Assembly (NCBI GenBank): GCA_022822305.1
Contig: JAJEBY010000016.1
Location: 1,298,687-1,362,686, forward strand
Source: Anaerolineae bacterium
GTDB taxonomy: Bacteria; Chloroflexota; Anaerolineae; Aggregatilineales; Phototrophicaceae
Direction of reading: 5' to 3'
DNA length: 64,000 nucleotides
A program made the translations under genes and the position numbers. The notes below the pieces were generated by a model. It had not been told where the DNA came from. It saw nothing but the letters and a program-made list of their open reading frames with translations, and searched no databases. Shown piece by piece: positions 36,401 through 44,155 of the stretch (positions are counted from its first letter, which is position 1; each line of letters begins with the position of its first letter).

Positions 36401-37596
36401 CTCAGGACATCGCTATGCTCAATCCCAACACCGGCACGATGGCGACATTTCGCAGCGTTAGAGATGCCGAAATAACAAAATCGATCTATCGCCGCGTGCC
36501 TGTGCTTATACGCGAGACACCGACAGAAAATACCTGGGGCATCACATTCAAGCAGGGCTTGTTCAATATGACAAGCGACTCCGACAAATTCCACACCCGC
36601 GAGGAACTGGAAGCGCGCGGCTTCAGGCTGGAAGGCAACATCTTTGTTTCTTCTCACAACGACGGCGACATAAGCCCCTCTCCCCTTGTGGGAGAGGGGT
36701 TTGGGGTGAGGGGGCCCCAGCGCTACCTGCCGCTCTACGAAGCCAAGATGATGCACCAATTCACCCACCGCTGGGCCACCTACCAGCAGAACGGCAAAAC
36801 CCGCGACATGACACCCTACGAGCTGCGCGATCCGACTGCCCTGCCGCTGCCGCGCTACTGGGTCGATGAGCGCGAAGTCGAGGCGCGGTTGGAACACTGG
36901 GACCGGGGTTGGTTGTTGGGCTTTCGCAACATTGCGAGAGCTACGGATCTACGAACGGGTGTGTTCGGAATGATTCCAACTCTCGCCATAGGACACAAAC
37001 TCCCGCTGTGCTTCCCGGTCGAATGCGAGACGCGTTTGGTCCCCGGTCTAGCTGCCAATCTATCAGTATTTGTCTTTGATTTTGCCGCACGTCAAAAAAT
37101 CGGCGGAACTTCAGTCGACTACTATCACGCAAAACAACTCCCCGTCATCCCGCCCCACACATACACACCCGCCCTGCTCGACTTCATCACCCCGCGTGTG
37201 CTCGAACTCACCTACACCGCCTGGGACCTGCAACCTTTCGCCCGCGACCTCGACTACGATGGTCCCCCCTTCGTCTGGGACGACGAGCGCCGCTTCCTCA
37301 TGCGCTGCGAACTGGACGCGCTCTATTTCCATCTCTACGGCATCGGGCGCGCTGATGTCGATTACATCATGGAGACCTTCCCCATCGTCAAGCGCAAAGA
37401 CGAAGCCGCGCGCGGCGAATACCGCACCAAGCGCGTCATTCTGGAAATCTACGATCAAATGGCCGATTTGCCGACGATGCGGGCGCCGGCCCCCAAAGCA
37501 GATCAAGGCGAGATTGACGCGCCGGATCTGTCTCAGTGGATCAGTCCGCTGGATCCGCCGCCGGCTGATGCGCGGGCGGCGCATGAAACGGAATAA
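33496..37596 (+). CDS. Class I N6-adenine DNA methyltransferase, Eco57I/DrmMI-like
   Basis: A 1366-residue DNA methyltransferase. AdoMet-binding motif I is DPATGSGHF (496-504); catalytic motif IV reads NLPW (787-790) instead of the usual NPPW/Y/F. The ~490-residue N-terminal part has no obvious PD-(D/E)xK nuclease. The segment after motif IV holds the probable target-recognition region and is lower in GC than the rest. Two C- and G-rich palindromes lie in frame (35591-35610 and 36675-36699). Its long Eco57I-type organisation resembles DrmMI of DISARM and PglX of BREX; the DUF1998 and SNF2 partners favour DISARM. It presumably marks host DNA as self. GGAGG lies about 11 bases before the ATG. 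Confidence 0.88.
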   Translation: MPKAKDQLTTYRTEGSLLPADLLARVSDEDATLPGMTAAGYHRSGERLNEAISRSWTALQSAWSHFQSGRDTLPTDDLGTTITRERWLLPLFRELDYGRLHTAERFEIEGKSYPISHSWGLNVPIHLVSYRVDMDKTMRGVPGAAAASPQSMLQVFLNRSDDHLWGFVSNGCKLRVLRDNLTLTRQAYVEFDLEAMMNGDAYSDFRVLWLLCHQSRVEAERPSDCWLEQWMKEAEERGARALEHLRGGVETAIEALGAGLIEHPANGALRDKLRHGALDKQNYYRQLLRMIYRLLFMFVAEDRDLLLACPADDPARQFYTDHYSTARLRAMAASFVGTRHSDLFEALRLVMRLLGGQGDGSSLGIAPLGSFLFSDRSVADVIDCKISNRQLLSVVRSLSLIDDRGARARRNVDYKNLGPEELGSVYESLLELHPRINLDARSFALETAGGHERKTSGSYYTPSSLIKVLLDSALDPVLDEAAKKGADAILALKVCDPATGSGHFLIAAANRMAKRLASLRAGDEEPPLAALQAAKREVISNCIYGVDINPDAVELCKVNLWLEALDPGKPLSFLDHHIQVGNSLLGTTPRLMDEGIPNDAFKPIEGDDKTIASALRKRNRQEQKQRAAGVKQLGLERASAADYGYLRDSMTMLASAPDDSLAAIRDKETFYAALAQDEEYINARLLADAWCSAFVWDVSPQSDGGSVEGGLWAEIAPTDLIYRQLETEPRAPQFESLRKKVAALSDRYGFFHWHVAFPDVFSVPEDLDSAENEAAGWNGGFDVVLGNLPWEHTEIKEKEWFSEREPEIAAAPGAKRKQLIAALKDHNPPLYDAFVLDKRKADGLSHFARTSGNYPLTGRGRINTYPLFAERKRGLMNGRGHAGMIVPSGIATDDTTKYFFQSLMQTYSLASLYDFENRQGLFPGVHRSYKFCLLTMSGPDIRSRESEFVFFALNVSDLDDKWRRFKLSAQDIAMLNPNTGTMATFRSVRDAEITKSIYRRVPVLIRETPTENTWGITFKQGLFNMTSDSDKFHTREELEARGFRLEGNIFVSSHNDGDISPSPLVGEGFGVRGPQRYLPLYEAKMMHQFTHRWATYQQNGKTRDMTPYELRDPTALPLPRYWVDEREVEARLEHWDRGWLLGFRNIARATDLRTGVFGMIPTLAIGHKLPLCFPVECETRLVPGLAANLSVFVFDFAARQKIGGTSVDYYHAKQLPVIPPHTYTPALLDFITPRVLELTYTAWDLQPFARDLDYDGPPFVWDDERRFLMRCELDALYFHLYGIGRADVDYIMETFPIVKRKDEAARGEYRTKRVILEIYDQMADLPTMRAPAPKADQGEIDAPDLSQWISPLDPPPADARAAHETE
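35591..35610 (+). repeat. C6/G6 palindrome embedded in the methyltransferase gene
   Basis: CCCCCC (35591-35596) and GGGGGG (35605-35610) flank an 8-base loop and are followed by a G-rich tail to about 35627. It is translated in frame as SPQSDGGSVEGG between two conserved stretches. It resembles an inserted palindromic repeat rather than ancestral protein sequence. Confidence 0.5.
36675..36714 (+). repeat. Palindromic repeat element embedded in the methyltransferase gene
   Basis: CCCCTCTCCC (36675-36684) and GGGAGAGGGG (36690-36699) form a perfect 10-bp stem with a 5-base loop, followed by TTTGGGGTGAGGGG. It is translated as PSPLVGEGFGVRG. This C/G-rich hairpin with the TTTGGGGTGAGGG tail has the look of a widespread interspersed palindromic element, usually intergenic, here kept in frame. 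Confidence 0.7.
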
Positions 37597-37698
37597 GTCG
37601 AAGCCGTCGTCGGCAAATGACAACGGTCTGGCGTCCGCCGGAGAATCTCGCGCGCTTCCGTGCCGCCCGTCAGACTGATTCTCGCGGATAGCCGCTGG

Positions 37699-39213
37699 TC
37701 AGCCCTCGATCAGGCTTACGACCTGCTTGTCCAAACCCGCGCGCGCCGCCGTGAGATCCGCTGCCAGGTTCGCCAGGAGCTGCTTGTCGCGCCGCAGTTG
37801 CTGTCCCGCGCGCTCGCGCATGCGCCGGATTTCGGCGGGCGCCGGACCACCCAGGCTGTCATGCGCGCGCACAAAGGCGGCCGGCGCCAGCGCGGATTGC
37901 ACCAGCGCATCGTCGATATCCAATGGCCGACCGATGATCTTTTCAGCGGCGTCGTTGACCAGCGACGCCCGCACCTGCGAGGCATCCAGACCGAGCTTGA
38001 GGGCGCGCAGCACCGTCTCGCCCACGATGCGGTGGGTGGTGCGATACGACAGACCGCTGTGTCGATGCAAAGCCGCCGCCAATTCCGTGCTGGTGGCGAA
38101 GCCCCTGGCGGCGCTCGTTTGCATCGCTTCCGCATTGAACCTTAGCGAGGCCAAGGCGCCGTTCAAAAGCCGCAGCGAGCGCTCGGTCTCCTCAAAAGCG
38201 TCCAGCAGCGGATATACGGCGTCTTCTTCAACATCCTTGATATCTTGAAAGTTGGTATTGCGCAGCGTCTCGAACACGGTCGACATCGCGCCGGAGACCA
38301 TGGCGGCGCGCGCGCGCACGTACTCAAATGGATACGGGTTCTTCTTCTGCGGCATCATACTGCTGGATCCGGCGAAGTCGTCAGCGATCTCGATCAGACC
38401 GAACTCCCAGGTGTGCCAAATATACAAGTCTTGACACAGGCGACTGAGCGTCACCATGATCGACGCCAGCGCGGCCGCCGGCGTCATCAGATGATCGCCG
38501 CCGCTGACACAATCAATCGCATTTTCTTTGACGCCGGAGAAACCCAGCAAATCAGCGACCAATTGCCGATCAATGGCGTAGGATGTGCCGGCCAAGGCGC
38601 CGCAGCCCAGCGTCGATTGATTGACGACAGCGTATGCGGCCAGCAGGCGCGCGTTGCCGCGTTCCATAACATCGACGATCGCCAGCAGGTAATGGCCGAC
38701 GGTTGAAATCTGCGCATGTTGGAAATGCGTCCATTGCGGCATGACCGTGTCCGCGTCGCGCGCCGCCAGTTCAAGCAGAGTCTCGCGCAGGTCGATCAGC
38801 AGCGACATCACCTCGAGCAGGCGCCGGCGAATCACCATCCGCGCCAGCGGTTCCGGCCGCGTCCGCGCGATATTGATGTTGCCGGCGATATCTTCTCCCG
38901 TGATTTGCGTGAGCGCGCGCTCCAGATGGGAGTAGAAGTATTCGTAGGCCGGATTGTAATCGCCCAGACATGCCGGGCCGGCGGCCTCCAGTTGTCGCAG
39001 GGCCAGCGCCAGTTGCCGGCCGTCCTCGGCGGCGATAATACGCGTTCGCGCCAGCATCACCGTCCAGGCAAGATTGACTTCCACCAGCGGATAGAAATAA
39101 TGCAGTTTCTTGAATTCGAAGACCGGTTTCAGGATGGTCTCGGTATAGATGGCGCCCGGCGCCGCCTCCAGCCGTTCGCGGGAGATGACGCCTCTGGATT
39201 CGGATGGCTGCAT
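37699..39213 (-). CDS. Argininosuccinate lyase-like C-N lyase (lyase A)
   Basis: A 504-residue member of the fumarase/aspartase superfamily, which eliminates an amine or water from a succinyl-type substrate to give fumarate. The signature SSSMMPQKKNP at about 283-293 is intact, and MPQWTHFQHAQ gives the THxxxAQ-type motif. Start ATG 39211-39213 has AGGAG 7 bases upstream; the long upstream open frame runs into the next gene and is rejected. It follows a second, divergent lyase and an MmgE/PrpD gene, so it is more likely a catabolic C-N lyase than ArgH; no other arg genes are present. Confidence 0.87.
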   Translation of the reverse strand: MQPSESRGVISRERLEAAPGAIYTETILKPVFEFKKLHYFYPLVEVNLAWTVMLARTRIIAAEDGRQLALALRQLEAAGPACLGDYNPAYEYFYSHLERALTQITGEDIAGNINIARTRPEPLARMVIRRRLLEVMSLLIDLRETLLELAARDADTVMPQWTHFQHAQISTVGHYLLAIVDVMERGNARLLAAYAVVNQSTLGCGALAGTSYAIDRQLVADLLGFSGVKENAIDCVSGGDHLMTPAAALASIMVTLSRLCQDLYIWHTWEFGLIEIADDFAGSSSMMPQKKNPYPFEYVRARAAMVSGAMSTVFETLRNTNFQDIKDVEEDAVYPLLDAFEETERSLRLLNGALASLRFNAEAMQTSAARGFATSTELAAALHRHSGLSYRTTHRIVGETVLRALKLGLDASQVRASLVNDAAEKIIGRPLDIDDALVQSALAPAAFVRAHDSLGGPAPAEIRRMRERAGQQLRRDKQLLANLAADLTAARAGLDKQVVSLIEG

Positions 39214-39241
39214 ATATCGCTCCTGCCTGCGCGCTATTGCG

Positions 39242-40765
39242 CTAATCGGCGGACATCGTGTGAACCGCTTCCTGCAAACGCGCCTCCGCCTGCTCCAGCT
39301 TGGTCTTGCGCGCGCGCTGTCGTTCCCTGGCCGATTCAAGCGTTGAGCGGCGATCAGCCAGCATGCGCTCGGTCTGCTCTGGCGCGACCCCTCCGGTATT
39401 GTCATGCGTCCGCACAAACTCGACCGGGTCAAGCAGCCGGCGCAGTGCGTCGCTGTCGATGCCCGGCTCGCGCTCTTCGGCGAAGCGCGCCGCCTCATCA
39501 AGCAGCTCGCCGCTCACTTCATACGCCTTCAAGCCGCGTTCCCTTGCTAGTCGCACCATCGTGGCGACGACGCGATGCGCCCGCCGCGGGCCATAATTCA
39601 GCGCCTTGACCATGTGCGCGGCAACTTCCGTCGAGCAGGAAAAGCCTGCCCGCGCGTAAGCCAGCATTTGCTCGCGCTGCGGTTTGACGGCGCCCAGCAT
39701 GCCTCGGAAGTAACCCATGGCCACGCCGGCCCGCGCCAGCGCGTCCAGGGCAACTTTTGGGACTTCCAGCATGGGCAGCATATCCGCGTGCGGCTCCCCT
39801 TTGCAGAAGGAGACGCCCATCTGCATATATCCGATGACCCAGGACGCTTCGATGCGGCTGCGTTCGAAGAGCGTGCCGGGAATAGACTTGTTCGGCATCA
39901 TGGAGCTGACGCCGTGCCAGGCCGGATCGATCTTGATCATGCCGGTTTCTTCCATGCCCCAGATATTGAAGTCCATGGTCGACTTGCTGAGCAGCACCAT
40001 GATATTGGTCAGGGCGAAGAGAATGCTGAGTGAGTGATCCTGCGCCGCTTCCGAATCGTAGGTGGGCTCGACCAGGTCATCAAAACCGAGCAATTCGGTC
40101 ATCTGCCAACGGTCGACGGGCCAGGTGATGCCGGATGTCGCGCCACAGCCGCCGCTGTTGCGATTGGTAGCGCGATATGCCAGCTCTATCTGCTCCAGCC
40201 CGCGGACCATTCCATCAAAGAGCGACAGGAGGTAGGCGGCGAGGGTGATGGGTTGCGCTTGCGAGAGATGCGTATGACCGGGCATGACGGTTTCCGTATT
40301 GTCGAGCGCCAGCGCGCGCAACTGTTCCAGCATCAGCAACAATTTGTCGATGAACTGGATCAGGCTGTCGCGCAGATCGAGGCGGGACATGGGTTCTTGC
40401 AGCGTGCGTCCCAGGTTGACCAAGCTGGCCAAATCTTCGTCCCCGCCAAGCGCCGCGATCAAGCTGCGTTCGGCGAAGCCATGGCTGCGCGTCTGCACAG
40501 CGGCCGCCGCGCCGGACTGAATGCTCAGCAAACCGCTCAACAAGCGCCGCGCGGTAGCGCCGTCGATGATGTCTGCCTGCCGCATGCATACGATCCAGGC
40601 GAGATCCACCTTGAGACGATTGGGACCGCCGCTGTGTTTCGTCGGGTCTTGTTCGCGCCCGTGGATATAATCCATATAATCGTCGAGCACGGTGCCCCAT
40701 GCCTCGGCTTCCGGTACGCCCGGCGTATAGCGATGAAATTCGATGATTTCTTTTGAATAAGCCAC
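39242..40765 (-). CDS. Argininosuccinate lyase-like protein with altered signature (lyase B)
   Basis: A 507-residue superfamily member with MPGHTHLSQAQPITL and a signature VSSMMPNKSIP (S287 to P296), where the Asn normally following the Lys is Ile (I295). The catalytic-loop serines and Lys293 are kept. About 28 bases separate it from lyase A, of which it is a distant paralogue. The changed signature suggests a different amine or acid moiety, or a regulatory partner for lyase A. The first codons show no signal peptide, so the enzyme is cytoplasmic. Confidence 0.85.
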   Translation of the reverse strand: MAYSKEIIEFHRYTPGVPEAEAWGTVLDDYMDYIHGREQDPTKHSGGPNRLKVDLAWIVCMRQADIIDGATARRLLSGLLSIQSGAAAAVQTRSHGFAERSLIAALGGDEDLASLVNLGRTLQEPMSRLDLRDSLIQFIDKLLLMLEQLRALALDNTETVMPGHTHLSQAQPITLAAYLLSLFDGMVRGLEQIELAYRATNRNSGGCGATSGITWPVDRWQMTELLGFDDLVEPTYDSEAAQDHSLSILFALTNIMVLLSKSTMDFNIWGMEETGMIKIDPAWHGVSSMMPNKSIPGTLFERSRIEASWVIGYMQMGVSFCKGEPHADMLPMLEVPKVALDALARAGVAMGYFRGMLGAVKPQREQMLAYARAGFSCSTEVAAHMVKALNYGPRRAHRVVATMVRLARERGLKAYEVSGELLDEAARFAEEREPGIDSDALRRLLDPVEFVRTHDNTGGVAPEQTERMLADRRSTLESARERQRARKTKLEQAEARLQEAVHTMSAD

Positions 40766-40786
40766 GCGGAGTCTCCTCAGTTGTTG

Positions 40787-42211
40787 TTACTTAACTTGCT
40801 GAAAGGCCGGTTCCCCGGCGGGCGCGAGATGCTCGCCGACAAAACTGCGCATGTCCGCCCGCTTGTCCAGATCAGTAACGGCATCAAGCAGGGATTGCGC
40901 TCGATCTTCTGAATAGATGCCGGCAAAATGTACACACTCCCAGTATTTGTCGATGAGTTCGTCAAAAGTAAACGGATTGTCCGGCTGGCCTTTGAGGGCC
41001 TGAGCGCTGCGAGATAACTCTGCGCCTTCGCTTGTCACCACCCGCACCGTAACCTCGACTTGATCGGTATGCAGATGACGCGTATTCGGGATTTCGTGGA
41101 TTTGCGCCTTTTGCGCCAGCGCATCGACCTCGCGATCGTTCAGCACGTTTTCGACCGAATACTCCTGCAAGCCGGCTTTGCGCCGCAACAAAGCCAGCGC
41201 CGCGCTGTAGCTGATGTTGAATTGAGCATCGACCTGGGGATTCCCCTGCGGATTCAAGCGCCAGGGATCGCCGACGAACCAGACATCCTTGTAGCCGATA
41301 TGCAGATGAACTTCGGCGATATCTTGCGGCTGCAAGTCTTCTTCGCTGGCAAGCTGGATGGCGGCTTGCGTCACGCGGTGGTTGGCGCCGCACGAGGGGA
41401 AGGCTTTGATCGAGACGTTTTCGATTTCCCAAACGTCGGGCAGCCCGGCCAAGTCTGCGGCGGCCGGAGGATCGCCGCCGGCGTAGACGCGAAAGAATCC
41501 GGCTTCGCCTTCCAGCGCATGTTGCGGGCCGCTGATGCCGGCGGCAGCGAGCTGCGCCGCCCATAGCGCCGAGCGCGCAGCCAGCGCCGGCTGCAGACGC
41601 TTGGTCAGGGTCATATCGCGCAGCGCCTGGCGATTGCCCGAGGATTGCGCATAAGCCAGGCCGAGCGCATCGGTCGTTGTCGCGGCATCAAGACCCAGCA
41701 GGCGGCAGCAGGCGGCCGTCACACCGAAGATGCCGACGGTCGACGAGGGCAGGTAGCCGTAACCCATGTTGAGCGCTTTGGCGACGATGCCGATGCGCGC
41801 GGCGACTTCGTACCCCAGGGCGCAAGCGCTGACGAGCGCCTTGCCGGAGCAATTGCGCAGCTCGGCGATGGCGACCGCCGCCGGCAGCAGCGACGACATC
41901 AAGTGCAGGACGCTGCGATAGTGGACATCGTCGTAATCCAGGGCGTGCAGCATGGCGCCGTTGATGAAGGCGGCATTGGGCGTCGGTAGCGCCATGTTGT
42001 GAAACCAGACGCTGGCGTCCGACGCGCCGCCCCAAGGCCGCAGCGCGCTGATCGACTCTTGGATGCCCGGCGCGTTCCATCCGGCCAGCGCGCAGCCCAA
42101 ACTATCCAGTATCAGCCTGCGGGTGGCCAGGCGAGCGGGTTCAGCGATAGCGTCATGGGGCGTTTCGATGGCGAGTTTCGCCAAAGCTGCGGTGAGGGTA
42201 TCGTTTGACAT
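40787..42211 (-). CDS. MmgE/PrpD-family protein (possible epimerase)
   Basis: A 474-residue MmgE/PrpD protein from ATG 42209-42211, with GAGG upstream. Landmarks are RLILDSLGCALAGWNAPG, FINGAMLHALDYDDVH, SACALGYEVAARIG and FPSCGANHRVTQAAIQLA. The family includes 2-methylcitrate dehydratase and iminodisuccinate epimerase. With two C-N lyases directly downstream and no methylcitrate genes, the epimerase role is the better fit, although other hydro-lyase or isomerase activities are open. Confidence 0.88.
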   Translation of the reverse strand: MSNDTLTAALAKLAIETPHDAIAEPARLATRRLILDSLGCALAGWNAPGIQESISALRPWGGASDASVWFHNMALPTPNAAFINGAMLHALDYDDVHYRSVLHLMSSLLPAAVAIAELRNCSGKALVSACALGYEVAARIGIVAKALNMGYGYLPSSTVGIFGVTAACCRLLGLDAATTTDALGLAYAQSSGNRQALRDMTLTKRLQPALAARSALWAAQLAAAGISGPQHALEGEAGFFRVYAGGDPPAAADLAGLPDVWEIENVSIKAFPSCGANHRVTQAAIQLASEEDLQPQDIAEVHLHIGYKDVWFVGDPWRLNPQGNPQVDAQFNISYSAALALLRRKAGLQEYSVENVLNDREVDALAQKAQIHEIPNTRHLHTDQVEVTVRVVTSEGAELSRSAQALKGQPDNPFTFDELIDKYWECVHFAGIYSEDRAQSLLDAVTDLDKRADMRSFVGEHLAPAGEPAFQQVK

Positions 42212-42219
42212 GGGCTGCC

Positions 42220-43101
42220 TCAGTTTCTCAATCTCGGATCCAGGGCGTCGCGCAAGGCATCGCCAGCGATATTCAGCGCCAGTACCACCAGGAACACAGC
42301 TGTGCCCGGCATCAGCACCAAATGCGGCGCGGTTCGGATATGCGTTCGGCCCGCGGCGATCATATTGCCCCAATCGGAATTGGGCGGCTGCGTCCCCAAA
42401 CCCAGAAAGCTGAGGCTGGATGTGAGGATGATCATATTGCCGACATCGAGCGTGAATGTCACGATCAATGGCGCCAGCACATTAGGCAAAAGATGGCGCA
42501 GCATGATGCGCGGATTGCTGGCGCCGATCGCCCGTGCGGCCACCACATATTCCATCTCGCGAACCGTCAAAACCGAACCGCGGACCACACGCGCGTAGAG
42601 CGGGTAGCCGGCGATGCCGGCGGCGAGCATGGCGTTGGACAATCCTGTGCCCAGCGCCGCGATAATCGTGATGGCGAGCAGCACAATCGGAAAGGCCATG
42701 AACACATCGGTCAGCCGCATTAAGATGTCATCGACGCGACCGCCGTAATATCCAGCCACCAGGCCGGTTGGCAATCCAAGCAGCATCGCAGTGCCGCTGG
42801 CCAGCATCGCCACGCCAAGCGAGATCTGTCCGCCCCAGATAATCCGGCTCAATATACTGCGACCCAAAGTGTCGGACCCCAGCACGAAGCCGTTCTCGCC
42901 CGGTATGGACAGGCGCAGCCGCGCATTGGGCGTGTTGGGCGGCGGCAAAGGCAATAGCGGCGCGATGATGGCCAATATGACAATGACAAGCAAGCCGATC
43001 AACGCGATCATCGCCACGCGATTGGCAAACAGCCGCTGCCACCAGCGCCGTTGGCGGGGCAGCGCGGCCGCAGCCGATGAAAGTGTTGCTCTCTCGCTCA
43101 T
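42220..43101 (-). CDS. Peptide-type ABC transporter permease (DppC-like)
   Basis: A 293-residue permease with FVLGSDTLGRSILSRIIW, the coupling loop VAARAIGASNPRIMLRHLLPN and a DPRLRN terminus. It is eight bases from the MmgE/PrpD start. No ATPase genes accompany this importer, so it would have to use ATPases encoded elsewhere, for instance the DppD/DppF pair at 14628-16651. Confidence 0.92.
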   Translation of the reverse strand: MSERATLSSAAAALPRQRRWWQRLFANRVAMIALIGLLVIVILAIIAPLLPLPPPNTPNARLRLSIPGENGFVLGSDTLGRSILSRIIWGGQISLGVAMLASGTAMLLGLPTGLVAGYYGGRVDDILMRLTDVFMAFPIVLLAITIIAALGTGLSNAMLAAGIAGYPLYARVVRGSVLTVREMEYVVAARAIGASNPRIMLRHLLPNVLAPLIVTFTLDVGNMIILTSSLSFLGLGTQPPNSDWGNMIAAGRTHIRTAPHLVLMPGTAVFLVVLALNIAGDALRDALDPRLRN

Positions 43102-43108
43102 AAACGCC

Positions 43109-44065
43109 TTAAGTGTAGCGAATTCTGGGATCGATCAAGCCGTACAAGACATCTACCAGCAAATTGACGAAGACAAACAGCGACGCGATGAAGAGCGCCG
43201 CCCCCTGCACCAACGGGAAATCGCTGCCGATGATCGCATTCACGACCAGATCGCCCAGCCCGGGCCAGGAGAATACCGTCTCCACGATGACGGCGCCGCC
43301 CAGCAGCCGGCCGACGCTGACGCCGGCTACAGTCACCACCGGTATCAGAGCATTGCGAAAGGCATGACGCAGGAGCACGGTCCGCTGCGACAAGCCTTTG
43401 GCCCGCGCCGTGCGCACATAATCCTGCCCCAAGACTTCCAGCATCGACGAGCGCATCATGCGCGCGATGTACGACATGTGCCGCAAGCCCAGCGTCAGCG
43501 CGGGCAAGACCAAGTAGCGCGGCAGCTCGCGGTAATCCGGTTCAATGGCGCTGGCGTTGTACATCCCGCCCGTGGGCAGCCAATCCAGTTGCACGGCGAA
43601 GACGATTATGAAGACCAGGCCCAGCCAGAATGGCGGCAGGCTCCAGCCCAGGACGGCGACGATCATGCTTAGGCGGTCAATCGCAGAATCGCGCTTGACC
43701 GCGGCCACGAAGCCGAGGATGACGCCGGCCAGAAAGGCGAAGGCCAGCGCTGTCGCCGCTAAAACCAGCGTATTCTGAAAGTGTTCGAGAATGGCCGTCG
43801 ACACCGGCTGATACATGCGGATGGACTCGCCCAGATCGCCGCGCAGGACGTGGCTCAGCCACTGAATGTATTGCACCGGCAAGGGCTGATCCAAGCCGAG
43901 CCGGGCGCGCATGCTCTCCACCACTTCGGGCGGCGCGTCGCTGGGCAGCATGAGCAGCACCGGATCCGTCGGCGAAAGATGGATCATGATGAATGAGACG
44001 ATGGAAACGCCGAAAAGCACCGGTATCAGTTGCAGAGCGCGACGCAGGAATACCGTTGCCGACAT
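43109..44065 (-). CDS. Peptide-type ABC transporter permease (DppB-like)
   Basis: A 318-residue permease with the DppB hallmark LGLDQPLPVQYIQWLSHVLRGDLGESIRMYQPV, several membrane spans and the coupling loop RTARAKGLSQRTVLLRHAFRN. It follows the binding protein after 90 bases containing a hairpin and precedes the DppC-like gene by seven bases. Confidence 0.92.
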   Translation of the reverse strand: MSATVFLRRALQLIPVLFGVSIVSFIMIHLSPTDPVLLMLPSDAPPEVVESMRARLGLDQPLPVQYIQWLSHVLRGDLGESIRMYQPVSTAILEHFQNTLVLAATALAFAFLAGVILGFVAAVKRDSAIDRLSMIVAVLGWSLPPFWLGLVFIIVFAVQLDWLPTGGMYNASAIEPDYRELPRYLVLPALTLGLRHMSYIARMMRSSMLEVLGQDYVRTARAKGLSQRTVLLRHAFRNALIPVVTVAGVSVGRLLGGAVIVETVFSWPGLGDLVVNAIIGSDFPLVQGAALFIASLFVFVNLLVDVLYGLIDPRIRYT

Positions 44066-44100
44066 GTCGAATCTTTCAGGATGGCGTCATTTTGCGAATA

Positions 44101-44134
44101 GCGTTGGCGACCGGGTGATCGCAGGCGCCAACGC
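44101..44134 (-). other. Hairpin between binding protein and DppB
   Basis: GCGTTGGCG (44101-44109) and CGCCAACGC (44126-44134) form a perfect 9-bp stem around a 16-base loop in the gap between the binding-protein stop and the permease start. On the minus strand no T-run follows directly, so transcript stabilisation is the likeliest role. Confidence 0.65.
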
Positions 44135-44155
44135 ATAATTGATGCTCACTGCCGT

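Noticed and set aside
25547..37596. Interpretation as a BREX or type I restriction system
   Set aside because: No PglZ, BrxC or HsdS/HsdR-type gene is present. The DUF1998-type helicase and DrmD-like SNF2 protein point to the DISARM/Druantia side.
25095..37698. A prophage or integrative element carrying the defence genes
   Set aside because: No integrase, tRNA attachment site, phage structural gene or flanking direct repeat was seen around the island.
37699..39213. Calling lyase A argH
   Set aside because: The signature fits argininosuccinate lyase, but no arginine-biosynthesis gene is near and the operon contains an importer, an FCD regulator, an MmgE/PrpD gene and a second lyase.
40787..42211. 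Calling the MmgE/PrpD gene 2-methylcitrate dehydratase
   Set aside because: No methylcitrate synthase or methylisocitrate lyase accompanies it; the two C-N lyases fit an epimerase role better.
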